64,000 bases of DNA from Prolixibacter sp. SD074 (GCF_009617895.1 NZ_BLAW01000001.1:2471001-2535000), one strand, 5' to 3'. Counted from the first letter of the stretch, positions 52,485-62,189 are shown. Made by a program: numbers and translations. Notes: generated from the sequence alone by a model not told the origin.

Positions 52485-54667
52485 TCAATATATTTCATAT
52501 TGTAAATTATTCAATTGCTTCTTTATTAGCTTTAAATATGCGCTATTCTTTTTAATCAATTCGTCATGTGTTCCTACCTCAGATATCTCTCCATTATCCA
52601 ACAAAATAATTTGATCCGCATTCTTTATGGTGCTCAATCTATGTGCAATTATTACGGTTGTTTTATTCTTGCAGAATTCATGAAGGTTATTCATAACAAC
52701 GTATTCTCTGTTAGCATCTAAAGAATTTGTCGCTTCATCCAAGAATACAAAGTCAGGATTATTATAAAACAGTCTCGCAATAAGTATTCTCTGTTTTTGG
52801 CCCTGGCTGAGTCCCTGTCCACCAGCACCAATTAACGATTCGTATTTTAAAGGCAATGATTCAACCCACTCCAGTATATTTGCATTCTTTAGTGCTTCGA
52901 GAAAGCGATTAAAATCCACATTCTTATCCCAAGCAATACATTGTTTCTAATTGTATCAGAAAACAGGAATCCACTTTGCAAAACTGCCCCACAATATGCT
53001 CTCCATACTGAATTTTTAATGCTCGTGAAATGAGTATCCCCAACTTTAATGGAACCCGTTGTCGGTTCAATAAACTTAAGCAACAGCTTTACTAATGTTG
53101 TTTTTCCGCTCCCACTCTCTCCAACAATTGCAGTTACCTTATTCTTAGGAATCTCAAGACTAACATTTTTAAGAACGAATGGAGATTCCGGACCTTCGTA
53201 CTGAAAACTAACATCTTTCAGATGTATCGAACTAGTTTTAATTTTCCAGTTAATGGAATTTGAACTTTTCTCCTCATCTTCAGTATCATGAACCTCACTC
53301 AATCGCTCTACACTTATCTTCGCATCTTGATGTGAATAGGCTAACGAAATAAAAGCTTTAATAGGACCTTGCAATTGTCCGATTATAAACTGAACTGACA
53401 TCATCATCCCTAAACTCATCTCACCATCAATCACAGCCTTCGCCGAGATAAATGAAATCAGAACGTTCTTTAAGCTATTAATTAATAAAGAGCCGGATGA
53501 TTGAATCTGCCCCCAAGTTAATATCTTTATCCCCAGTTTAAATTTTTTTGCTTGTATATTTTCCCATTCCCACCTTTTTACCTGCTCTATATTATTTAAT
53601 TTTATTTCTTCAATCCCATTAAAAAGCTGAAGCAAAACATTCTTACTCTTTGAATTAAGATCAAATTTCTTAAAATCAAATTGTCTCCTCTTTTTCATAA
53701 AGATCAATATCCAGGCCACATATGATATATTGCCCAACAAGAAGACAGAGAACAAAACCACATTATAATAAAGCAATATAATGCTAAATATTATAAAATT
53801 AATAATAGAAATAACAATAGTAAATAACGAACCGGTAATATAAGATTGTATTCTGGAATTATCTCCCATTCGCTGAAGAATGTCTCCAACTGACTTTGTC
53901 TCAAAAAAAGAAAGTGGAAGCTTTAAAAGCTTTTGTAAAAAATCAGAGATAAACTCTATGCTGATTTTGGTTCCAACATGCAAACCGATCCAGCTTTGTA
54001 TAAAACTGACAAATGCACCTCCAATAATAAGTAATATCTGAGATAGCAGAATCAGGTAAATAAATTCCATATTTTTACCACTAATTCCAACATCGACGAG
54101 TGATTGGGTAAAAAAAGGAGTGACTAAACTAACTAAACTGGAAAAAATTAGAGCAAAAAATATTTGATAGAGAAGTTTTCGATGAGGTTGTAAATACCTA
54201 AAAAAATAGGTCCAGCTTTTAGTCCCTGGTTCATCAATTTCATAAAAATGAGGAGTGGGCTCAGCAAACAGTACATATCCAACATCTGCACCATTAGGGA
54301 GCCATTTTCTTTTAAAATCATCAACACTATATGATAATCTTCCCTTCTTAGGATCAGCAACGAAAACTTTACCCTTTTTAATTTTATATACAATAACAAA
54401 GTGATTTTTCTCCCAGTGTACAATCACTGGTAGTGGAGCTCGAAGTACCAAGTCTTCAAATTGCATTTTTATAGCAAGTGTCCGAAACCCGATATCTTCA
54501 GCAGCCCTGGCAATATCAAACAGTGAAACACCTTCCCGTGTTATGTAACAGCGATCGCGCAGGTATTTTAATGAAAAGTTTTTTTGATGGTACCTTGATA
54601 CAATTTTAAGACAAGCAGGGCCACAGTCCATTTGGTCATATTGTATATAGCTAGAAAATTTTATCAT
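52485..54667 (-). pseudogene. C39-peptidase ABC exporter, frameshifted
   Basis: Two frames, 54667-52889 and 52919-52485, together about 727 residues. The first holds the C39 domain (QMDCGPACLKI with catalytic Cys, HWEKNHFVIVY His, VADPKKG Asp), six helices and Walker A GESGSGKTTLV. The second holds signature LSQGQKQRILIARL and Walker B FVFLDEATNSLD. The break is at LLG/DKN around 52915, consistent with loss of one G from a GGGG run. A sequencing error would look the same. If real, peptides i and j depend on the other exporter. Confidence 0.85.
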
Positions 54668-55026
54668 ATTTTACAAAAAGATAATTCCATTTTTTATAAT
54701 CCTGGGATTAGTAAATATTATCAAAAAGTGAATATCTATCATTTGGGATAAAAACCATAATCCATGTGTTGTTCTGATACAAAGCTCAACTAAGACATAT
54801 GAAAACCAAGAACCGGTTAACGAATTAGGAAATCATCGCGATCTATAAGGATCGGTTATGTTGTTTCCGTTCTATCTTTTTCAACAAAAATATTCCAACA
54901 ACTACCACAACAATAGCCAAACAGTAGGTAAGGATACTAATCGACAGCTTATCAAGAGAAACTGCAACAGGTTTGGAATCAACAATCATACTAAATAAAT
55001 TCAACAATGAATGAATAATAATACAA

Positions 55027-55991
55027 TTGAATTAGGCATTTAAATAATACTTTGTTTATAAGGGAAGGGCTCTGCATTAACCATTCTGGTTAAAAGGCTA
55101 TCGAAGATTCTTTCCTTCATATTACTTCGGTTAAACCGGTAGCAGTATTCATCAATATAGGCTTGCAAATTTTCGACTTGGTGGTGCATGCCCCGGAGCC
55201 AGCCTTTGAAGCCCATAATACACCTGTGCAAGTCAGGGAAGTTGCCGCCCTTTTTCCCTGAATCAACCTGCACAAGATTACTGAAGTCTTTTACCAAAGG
55301 GGAATATCCTCGCCATTTATCTGTCTTTATTTGTGCACTTGTCTCAATGGTCATTTTCATAAACCCACCAAGTTCCTTCGAACTGCTCTGCTTGATGACC
55401 TTTCCGTACATACGGCTAACTCCTTTGCCGTTTCTCTCAATGGCAAATACAACCAACTTCTTTTTGCCGTTTTTTCTCCCCACAACCCCTTCTTCCTGGC
55501 CGCCGACAACTGTTTCATCAACTTCGGCCTTGCCATCGATTTTATGGTTGCCACTGCTTTCCATGGCTTTCATTACCTTGCCTTTGAACTTCCAGCAGGT
55601 CTTTTGTCTTAACCCAAGCTTTCTGCTTAGTTCCGTACTGCTGATCCCTTTTTTACTCGTACTTACATAATAAACAATGTAAAAGGCCTTTAATACCGAG
55701 AACTTTAACTGGTGAAACAATGTCCCGCTCGTTGGGGAGGAGATTCGGTGGCAACTGGTACACTGTCTGTCGAATAGGCGCTTTCCGTTACAATAATTGG
55801 TGTGTCCACAATTGGGGCAAACAAAGCCAGTCCCCCATTTTAGTTCAGTCAAATATTGATAACAAGAATCTTCGTCAGGGAAACGTTCCTGAAACTCAAA
55901 AATAGTAAGGCTTCTGAATTTGTTCTCCATTTTTATAATATTTCCCCCTAAAGTAGACATTTCTATTGTATTTACAAAGAGCCTAATTCAA
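55027..55991. mobile_element. IS1595-family element, copy 2
   Basis: 965 bases with ends TTGAATTAGGC / GCCTAATTCAA and an 8-bp target duplication TAATACAA (55019-55026 and 55992-55999). It interrupts a CPBP gene. Confidence 0.95.
55040..55960 (-). CDS. IS1595-family transposase, copy 2
   Basis: 306 residues, identical to copies 1 and 3. Zinc ribbon and DDE domain complete. Reads leftward, in the same direction as the interrupted CPBP gene. Confidence 0.93.
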   Translation of the reverse strand: MSTLGGNIIKMENKFRSLTIFEFQERFPDEDSCYQYLTELKWGTGFVCPNCGHTNYCNGKRLFDRQCTSCHRISSPTSGTLFHQLKFSVLKAFYIVYYVSTSKKGISSTELSRKLGLRQKTCWKFKGKVMKAMESSGNHKIDGKAEVDETVVGGQEEGVVGRKNGKKKLVVFAIERNGKGVSRMYGKVIKQSSSKELGGFMKMTIETSAQIKTDKWRGYSPLVKDFSNLVQVDSGKKGGNFPDLHRCIMGFKGWLRGMHHQVENLQAYIDEYCYRFNRSNMKERIFDSLLTRMVNAEPFPYKQSII

Positions 55992-56866
55992 TAATACAAA
56001 ATGATAATGACCTTAGTTTGAAATATAAGATGCCTAAAATTACTCCCCAAACAAAATACTCAAGAAAATGCTGAAGACTTATATGTCCTAATGCGAAAAA
56101 GAAGCTGGTTATTAAGATGGAAAAAGGAACCGAATATCTTTTCAAGAATTGTCTTAAAATAATTCCCCTCAACAAAGCTTCTTCAAATATTGGTGTAACC
56201 ACTACCAAGCTTAAAAAACTAAATATAGAACTGGCGTCAACTGCTGGTCTCATGAGGGTAAAAACCCACAGTTTATTGACAAATAAAGATTTAAAAAAAT
56301 ATATAGGTTTCGCTAAGGGGTGAATGATTATTCCAATCGAAGCTGCAATAAGAAAAAGGAATATAAATTTTTGAAAGGAAATAGTTCTAAGGTCAATCAT
56401 CTTCCAAACGTTGACCTTAGCCCGTTTCTGTCCGTATAAAATAAAGAAAAGTGGAATAAACGCAGCAATATTTTTAACGGTATTCATGTACAACAATGAT
56501 ACATCACAATCAAATAGCTTTGGAATGCCGGACGCTATCAGGAAAAAAATAAAGAAAGAAGAAACCAAGATTAAAAAAAGAAATAGAGCCTGTTTGAAAT
56601 TGGGATATATTTGCTTTTCCATTTGAATTTAATAACATAATAAGGTTTGACAATAATATTGTTCATACGAGGTTGTCCAATAAATAGAACACTAGAAAAA
56701 TTCAATTTATGAATTTAAAACTACCTAATGATTACTCTTACAAACCTCCACTATAATATTGTTTTAACCCATATTCATGGTTCCAAAACCTTGGTGTTGA
56801 GTAAAATTTAAGCAGCTTTCAATTTATCGTCTTGTCCTTTATGAACAACCTCGTTACAATGATTCA

Positions 56867-57214
56867 CTAAGGATTAGTACTATACGTATAGTAGGTAGTA
56901 CTCTGATTGTCATGTAAACCTAACATATGGAAAAACCTATTTCCCGCCTCATTGTACCACCCACCAGAGGTGAAACTCCCATAGTTATCGAAAGTTTCGC
57001 AAATCGTACAATGCTCTGTGGCCGTAATGGTTACTGTTCCAAAAACATACCCCATACCATCAACATAGCCACCTTCCCAGGTGCCATCATACAACATCTG
57101 CTCAAGTTGAGCAACAGTATATCCTCCTTTGATAGATTTTTGTTCTGCTTCACCGATAATTGTAAAATCTATCGTTTTGTTTATTCTCAACTTCTCAAGT
57201 CTATTGTTTTTCAT
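56867..57214 (-). CDS. Double-glycine leader peptide j
   Basis: 115 residues. Leader of about 31 residues ends GEAEQKSIKGG. The core is Tyr/Gly-rich, has YVFGTVTITATEHCTICE (two Cys in CTIC) and ends TYSTNP. The VTITAT block parallels VTVTG in peptide i. It lies 261 bases after the nucleotidyltransferase-domain gene, a possible modifying partner. Not of the MKELS leader group and not preceded by unit A. Confidence 0.66.
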   Translation of the reverse strand: MKNNRLEKLRINKTIDFTIIGEAEQKSIKGGYTVAQLEQMLYDGTWEGGYVDGMGYVFGTVTITATEHCTICETFDNYGSFTSGGWYNEAGNRFFHMLGLHDNQSTTYYTYSTNP

Positions 57215-57428
57215 TAGTTTAAATTTATAGGAAACCTACTCTTACCCTTTTTCGGCACACGGGGATTTCACGTAACGAAGGAAATTTCTAATACCCGGCT
57301 TCTTTGCTCACATGGCAGAAAGCTCACCATGGCTACTTGTAATACAAATCATTGTCTACTAGATAACTTATTGTCCATGTTCAAATGTTTGCCGGTAATT
57401 ATTTAAATTGCAATTATTTTGTGCAGTT

Positions 57429-57460
57429 AAACCACGACAGATGGCCAGCCTGTCGTGGTT
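57429..57460 (-). terminator. Hairpin after the nucleotidyltransferase-domain gene
   Basis: AACCACGACA / TGTCGTGGTT, a 10-bp perfect stem 16 bases after the stop. The T tail is poor, so attenuation before peptide j is as likely as termination. Confidence 0.55.
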
Positions 57461-57475
57461 CTTTATCTCTTTTTG

Positions 57476-59155
57476 CTAATTCTCATTCTCAACGATAATG
57501 TTCAATTCCATAACTCCACCAAGCATTGAACTGCAGGCAAAGGCTAAATAGGTTTTCTGGTTTGAGGAAAGCAAAACGGAACCGTATAATCTATTAAGTA
57601 TTTCAGATAGTGATAACCAACGCGTTTTCTCCAAGTCACTAATATCTGCCGTAATTTGATTAAGTTTAAATTGAGGTATTTGATTTCTTCGGAAAAAATC
57701 ATCATTCAGAGTATCAAATATATCACGCATTAAGCTTAATGCCTTTGCCGTATAATCATCAATTAGCCTGTCATTCTCCTGATCTTCTTTCCAGTTTTTT
57801 AATATGCCAGAATAGTTTTCAACAAATGCTTCTTTCTGTTGACCATAGAGCTGTTTGTACTCTCCAATTTTGACGGCCTTGTCTTCTTCTAATTCTCTGA
57901 AACTCTTTCTATACTCTTTATCTAGCATAAAGGGGAGCCACAACTGGGTCAGATATTCATTGAATTGAATATAATTCTCAATAGAGAAACCTAATTTCAT
58001 CCCAACATGGAAATGAAATTTCATTAGATAGGTTAACAATAAATTCTCATCATATTCACCGACATATTCATAGATCGAATTGAAATGCATTAATAGCGAC
58101 TTAGTTAATTCATATGTTCCTTGATTGGTAAATAAAGAATGAGGTTCTAAATAATATGGCAACGATAAAACCATATCGTTTTTAGCAAGATGCTCCCCTC
58201 TACCCTTTATATAACTCACAATCAATGGCCTTACCACGAAATTCAGTATTTCTTCATCTCCATGAATGAAAATGAGGTAACTACTCTCATCACGAATATC
58301 TCCATCATTCCTCATATAAAACATTGCTAAAGAACAATCATACAGTGCTAGTTCCTTTTTTATTTCTTTCAAAAAAACTTCATAAACGTCTTTGTTTATC
58401 AATGTAGTTTTAATTGAAACGGTTAAAAAATCATTCCCTACCGTCAAAGAATTAAGTCGAGATGAAATATGCCTGGGCTTTGGTCCGAGCGCAGTAAGAT
58501 TCTCTTTTGCCAACAGAAGAAAGTCTGTTTTATTTCTTTCTGCTACAAAAGAATTAAAGCTTTTTACAAGTTCTTCTGCATATTTCTTGTCATAGTTAAC
58601 CAAATATCGATATTTCCATTTGCCGTGGGTCGTCCAATAATTATGTCGTACATTATTTAGAATAATTAGTTGATTGAATAAGTCAACTGCAATAAATAAT
58701 AATTCTCCCCAATCCCTCTCATCTATTAAATCTTCATAAAGGTTATATGCATAAAACAACATCATCTTTTGATGAAACAAACTCACAGGCTTAGGGCCTT
58801 TTTTTCTTAATTCTATCGCATATTTTTTTAGCTCCTGTAGATATTGATTTGTATCTTTTATGACCGTCCCTTTATATAGCATATCTATATAGGTAATGCT
58901 ATTTTTTTCACTTTCCTCTTTTAAAATATCTTTAATGGCAATCAATGGCATTACGATACAATCGATTTTACGCCCCCGATGAAAGAAGCTTTCAAAATAA
59001 TCCCTTGAAATCACGCTATCAATGATTAAGATATCAATATCTGAATTCAAAGTCATATTCTCGACAGACGCGCTTCCTGTCACCATCGCTGAGTAACAAT
59101 TCGGCGCATATTCTGCAATAAAGCTCAATGATATTTCTTCTATTTCTTCCTGCAT
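57476..59155 (-). CDS. Nucleotidyltransferase-domain protein of unknown role
   Basis: 559 residues. The N-terminal 80 residues match a polymerase-beta-type nucleotidyltransferase: MVTGSASVENMTLNSDIDILI gives the GS...DxD pattern. The rest is helical, and the C-terminal half (about 235-545) has no domain I can name with confidence; its LSEILNRLYGSVLLSSNQ segment vaguely recalls the C-terminal thiopeptide-type part of lantibiotic dehydratases. It lies upstream of peptide j. It could adenylate a peptide or a small molecule, or be a MNT-like toxin part; none is shown. Confidence 0.6.
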   Translation of the reverse strand: MQEEIEEISLSFIAEYAPNCYSAMVTGSASVENMTLNSDIDILIIDSVISRDYFESFFHRGRKIDCIVMPLIAIKDILKEESEKNSITYIDMLYKGTVIKDTNQYLQELKKYAIELRKKGPKPVSLFHQKMMLFYAYNLYEDLIDERDWGELLFIAVDLFNQLIILNNVRHNYWTTHGKWKYRYLVNYDKKYAEELVKSFNSFVAERNKTDFLLLAKENLTALGPKPRHISSRLNSLTVGNDFLTVSIKTTLINKDVYEVFLKEIKKELALYDCSLAMFYMRNDGDIRDESSYLIFIHGDEEILNFVVRPLIVSYIKGRGEHLAKNDMVLSLPYYLEPHSLFTNQGTYELTKSLLMHFNSIYEYVGEYDENLLLTYLMKFHFHVGMKLGFSIENYIQFNEYLTQLWLPFMLDKEYRKSFRELEEDKAVKIGEYKQLYGQQKEAFVENYSGILKNWKEDQENDRLIDDYTAKALSLMRDIFDTLNDDFFRRNQIPQFKLNQITADISDLEKTRWLSLSEILNRLYGSVLLSSNQKTYLAFACSSMLGGVMELNIIVENEN

Positions 59156-59441
59156 TTCTATATGTTATTAAAATTATATTTAAATACTTCTTAACGCATA
59201 CAAACTACCCTGTAAGAAACCTTACATCCTATTAGCTTATTATTCAAATACCATCATGTCTGTCATATAAGAACTATTGAATAACAATCTAGCAACTACA
59301 CACAACTTCACTTACTACCGAAGCTAACCGCCCATTTGTCCACAGAATAAGTATAAAAATACCCCACCAGCAGCTTCAATGGGTAAACCGTCGTAAGTAT
59401 TCTGTAAGCGTACATTATTCTATCGATAAGCGTAGGAGATT

Positions 59442-59782
59442 TCACGACAGGCGTACAACTGTCTCTCTAATATTGCGAAAAGAAACAGGCAATTTTGTAC
59501 CGTCAAATAACTTAACCCAACGCTGCTTTACGTTGACTTCCGAAACTTTCTTCTCATTGACAATATAATTACGATGAACTCTTAGAAATTGCTGCGGTAA
59601 AATACCTTCAAAACCTCCTTTAGTGATTTCGAAAATGAAAATCGCTCCCCTTCTTCCAAGCAAAAAGTAGAACAATCTCCATCAACTGACACAAACAAGA
59701 TCTTCCTTGTGTCCATTCTCTTTATAACATCTGAATTACGAACGACAATAAATGTATCACCCATCACATTATTAACTATCAT
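59442..59782 (-). pseudogene. LytTR DNA-binding protein, frameshifted
   Basis: Two overlapping frames make up one 113-residue LytTR domain: DTFIVVRNSDVIKRMDTRKI ... FSFSKSLKEVL in the first, and ILPQQFLRVHRNYIVNEKKV ... LPVSFRNIRE in the second. The switch is near 59600 in a TTTT run, consistent with a one-base indel. LytTR proteins regulate bacteriocin genes in many bacteria; this one has no receiver domain. Confidence 0.78.
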
Positions 59783-60103
59783 ACTTATCCTAATTTTTAC
59801 AAAAACTCATTTATTAACTACTCATCTCTGCCTTCTTTGCATAGAAATCGTCAGATCCAAAAAACAACACAGCTATTACATAGCTCAAATATTCTAGTCC
59901 AAATTCCAACTAACTTGCCCAGAAAAGCAACTAAATATCCGGTACTTCTTGTTCAAATGAGTAACTATGTTACAGATACTGCCTTTTCAGGCCTTACTGG
60001 GGAATGTTGACCTCGTAGAGGACCACATAACCAACAATATGCTTAATGTCAGCCAGCGTTCACATCGTGAACTTCCATGTCGGTGCACCACTCTTCAGTG
60101 AGA
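59783..60103. other. AT-rich spacer
   Basis: About 320 bases of low-complexity AT-rich sequence with no gene I can support; a frame at 60049-60342 overlaps the next gene in another phase and may be its frameshifted 3' part. Confidence 0.4.
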
Positions 60104-60382
60104 TTATGACGGAAAGTGATGACTAAATTGGCAGCCGAGATTGATAATTTCGGTAACTGCCCACAAATCGGCATAACCAAGTTCATCCAGCAGATCTTCC
60201 CCAGTAATCGAATTCGCGTGATAACCGCGCTCAATCTGTTTCTTTTCACTGAAATAAGAGAAGAGTGAATTGGTCCTTGATGTGTGTTCGACCATGAAAA
60301 ATTCCTTTTCCGGCTCACGAGCTGTTCGTAATTGAGCAGCAATCAATATCGGCAAGTCATTGTAATTAAATTTTCGTTTCAT
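60104..60382 (-). CDS. Small protein downstream of repeat R'
   Basis: About 92 residues from MKRKFNYNDLPILIAAQL. Family not recognised; mixed alpha/beta, acidic in the middle (GEDLLDELGYADLWAV). A parallel frame ends 55 bases further, so the true C-terminus may have been altered by a frameshift. It starts eight bases after repeat R' ends; the left copy R precedes a frame with a similar N-terminus at 49619. It may be a regulator or accessory protein of the array. Confidence 0.45.
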   Translation of the reverse strand: MKRKFNYNDLPILIAAQLRTAREPEKEFFMVEHTSRTNSLFSYFSEKKQIERGYHANSITGEDLLDELGYADLWAVTEIINLGCQFSHHFPS

Positions 60383-60390
60383 CTTGTTTA

Positions 60391-60926
60391 TTTTAAGATT
60401 ACACTTCATTATTAACATCAGAAAAGAATCATGGCTGACATGCTTGTGAAGCCCTTTATTAAGCTGTCAACCTTCTTCAAATCCTAAAAAGCTTTCCCTT
60501 CTAAATACACATGCTATTCGGGAAAAATTGAAGTGGAGAACTCCTTAAACATCTATCTTCCCGTTGTGTATTAATACCTTTTTTCGGGAAAAGGTTACCC
60601 CATTCTTTCGAAAATATTTTGAGAATCACACAACCCACACAGTATAACCCCCACATAACAGCATATTATTCTGCATATTAACCCACAACAACAGAACAAA
60701 CTACTTTTTAAGGGGACAGGAACACCAGGGCCTCTTTTCTTATAGCCATCAGGTAAACTGCAATTGGAAACCTGATGGCCGGATTGATTGGCAAATTCTG
60801 GGATACCCTGGAACTTTGGCAGTCCTTCCTCATCCTCGTAGTGATGTGCCTGGTCTCCGCAGCCTTTATTTTCATGATCCTGAAAAGGCTGGAAAGAGCA
60901 TCCGAAGCTTAATCTATATGATTATA
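60391..60926. repeat. Duplicated 536-bp segment R', right copy
   Basis: Pairs with 49629-50164. Beyond 60926 the match changes partner and continues as segment D', so the two duplications overlap in POT tail copy 5. Confidence 0.88.
60757..60912 (+). pseudogene. POT gene tail, copy 5 (short form)
   Basis: 156 bases matching POT 33017-33172; left edge as in copy 4, right flank as in copy 2. A chimera of the two repeat families. Confidence 0.88.
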
Positions 60927-60935
60927 TTATTGAAA

Positions 60936-60971
60936 GAGAGGTCTCATGAACTGTCAGAGTGCCTCTCTTTT
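60936..60971. terminator. Terminator after POT tail copy 5
   Basis: Same hairpin as at 39813, in the duplicated segment. Confidence 0.6.
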
Positions 60972-61098
60972 GCCTAAACAGGAATAATACCTGACTAAAT
61001 TACCATGGGCTAAAGCCAAAGGTATGCTGCATTTAACCCCCATCGAAAGCACCACACAGCCCTGAGATGGTTTGATTTTTCACTATGATTTATTCATA

Positions 61099-61428
61099 TC
61101 AAGGGCCGAATCTGCATAAAACTCCTCCAAGTAATACTATTAGTTCCTTATATAAAAAGTCAACATCATATAAATCAGCCCAAAATAGTTGACTCAACAA
61201 TGCTGCAAATGTCAAAACAACAACATTCTTTATCTTTTCACCTAGTAGCCCCGTCCCAACACTGAAGTAATACAATATTGGAACCAACGTGATTAATGGC
61301 AAAAAAGAAGTAAAACTTACATTACTGAAAAAATTTATATGGACAATGATAAATTTTAAAAGTACCGCAGTAATGACATATAATCCCGCAATTAGCAAAT
61401 ATCTTTTTCTTGTGTTTTGGCCCTTCAT
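61099..61428 (-). CDS. Four-helix membrane protein, second copy
   Basis: 109 residues, differing from the copy at 39976 by one visible Ile to Val change in KIKNVVVL. It is in the same relative place after peptides f' and e'. Candidate immunity protein by position. Confidence 0.55.
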   Translation of the reverse strand: MKGQNTRKRYLLIAGLYVITAVLLKFIIVHINFFSNVSFTSFLPLITLVPILYYFSVGTGLLGEKIKNVVVLTFAALLSQLFWADLYDVDFLYKELIVLLGGVLCRFGP

Positions 61429-61601
61429 CTCTTCAATTTTAGATTGATAGTTGATTTTTTTATACTAATACTCAAGTCTCAAGATTAGGTGTCATTATAT
61501 TTTCATTATTGATTTTTCAAATGCCCTTGGAACGGAGGCCAAGGGCATTTAACCAGATAGTTTATAGGCATTTCTCAATTGTATCCCTAAACATCCGCTC
61601 A

Positions 61602-61775
61602 CTAATAAGCAGCAACTGATGTCGGAGGTGCCTCCCAATCGGTACTAGCCATCATATCACTAAGTCGATGTAAATTCTGCCCCAGCCAAAACCACCAAGT
61701 TTTACCTCCAATAATATGAACTAATTCGACCTTAGCTAATTCACAAAACGACGAATGATTGTTGTATTTTTCCAT
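61602..61775 (-). CDS. Double-glycine leader peptide e', second copy
   Basis: 57 residues, as peptide e except for Val to Ile two residues before the end of the leader (HIIGG instead of HIVGG). The core is unchanged. Confidence 0.7.
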   Translation of the reverse strand: MEKYNNHSSFCELAKVELVHIIGGKTWWFWLGQNLHRLSDMMASTDWEAPPTSVAAY

Positions 61776-61793
61776 AGCAACTACATTTTTTGA

Positions 61794-61961
61794 TTAATAA
61801 TTATTCCAGCCATCCTTAAATTCGGCAATACATTTTGATGGACCATCAAGAATTACCTCTCCAACTAATCCGGACAAAACCACTCCTGCGAAAAATGCAG
61901 CAATAGGCCCTAAATATCCTCCGGAAACATTTTTCAATTCTACTTTAGTTAGTTCTTTCAT
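61794..61961 (-). CDS. Double-glycine leader peptide f', second copy
   Basis: 55 residues, same as peptide f. Unit A6 precedes it. Confidence 0.73.
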   Translation of the reverse strand: MKELTKVELKNVSGGYLGPIAAFFAGVVLSGLVGEVILDGPSKCIAEFKDGWNNY

Positions 61962-62077
61962 AACATAAAAGGTTTAATTACAATTCCTACTCTATCCAGG
62001 CTTTTCAGATTCCGCCTGAGTTTTGTGCACGTTACTCATCTACTAAATTAACCGGGTAGCGTGCACAAAAAAAGCAC
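61962..62077 (-). repeat. Unit A6: mosaic copy of the leader unit
   Basis: The half next to peptide f' matches A4 (CAGATTCCGCCTGAGTT), while the outer half (ACGTTACTCATCTACTAAATT on the plus strand, first 20 bases considered) matches A2. The crossover lies between 62020 and 62030. It is followed by TGTGGA as in A1. Confidence 0.82.
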
Positions 62078-62170
62078 TGTGGAAAATTATTTTTAGAGAA
62101 TCACCTTTTATTCATACATCGTCAGCTTTCTACCAACATCTTGATGTTAAGATTCAAGGTGGGATTCGGA
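62078..62170 (-). pseudogene. Remnant 3' end of a 375-residue-type secreted protein gene
   Basis: About 90 bases match 34351-34450, including the last codons LTMYE and stop of the gene at 34381. The rest of the gene is missing. Confidence 0.7.
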
Positions 62171-62189
62171 CGAATTAAAGTCTATCCAA

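Larger units (their letters stand above)
54843..56622 (-). pseudogene. CPBP-family protease gene split by IS1595 copy 2
   Basis: The 5' part (56622 to 56000) gives a multi-helix protein with FEEALLRGIIL (motif 1) and FFALGHISLQH (motif 2). It is cut in SLSFCII and continues after the insertion as IIHSLLNLFSMI (motif 3, His-Asn) to the stop at 54843. Removing the IS and one 8-bp target repeat restores one open frame of about 269 residues. The truncated product would lack the last catalytic motif. Confidence 0.88.
60763..62020. repeat. Duplicated 1.26-kb segment D', right copy
   Basis: Pairs with 39640-40897. It ends inside unit A, where the match to A4 stops and a match to A2/A1-type sequence begins. 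Confidence 0.9.

Noticed and set aside
56641-56866. Possible extra GG peptide between peptide j and the CPBP gene (reading STPRFWNHEYG ... SGGL)
   Set aside because: No start codon in frame and a stop just upstream; at best a decayed gene.
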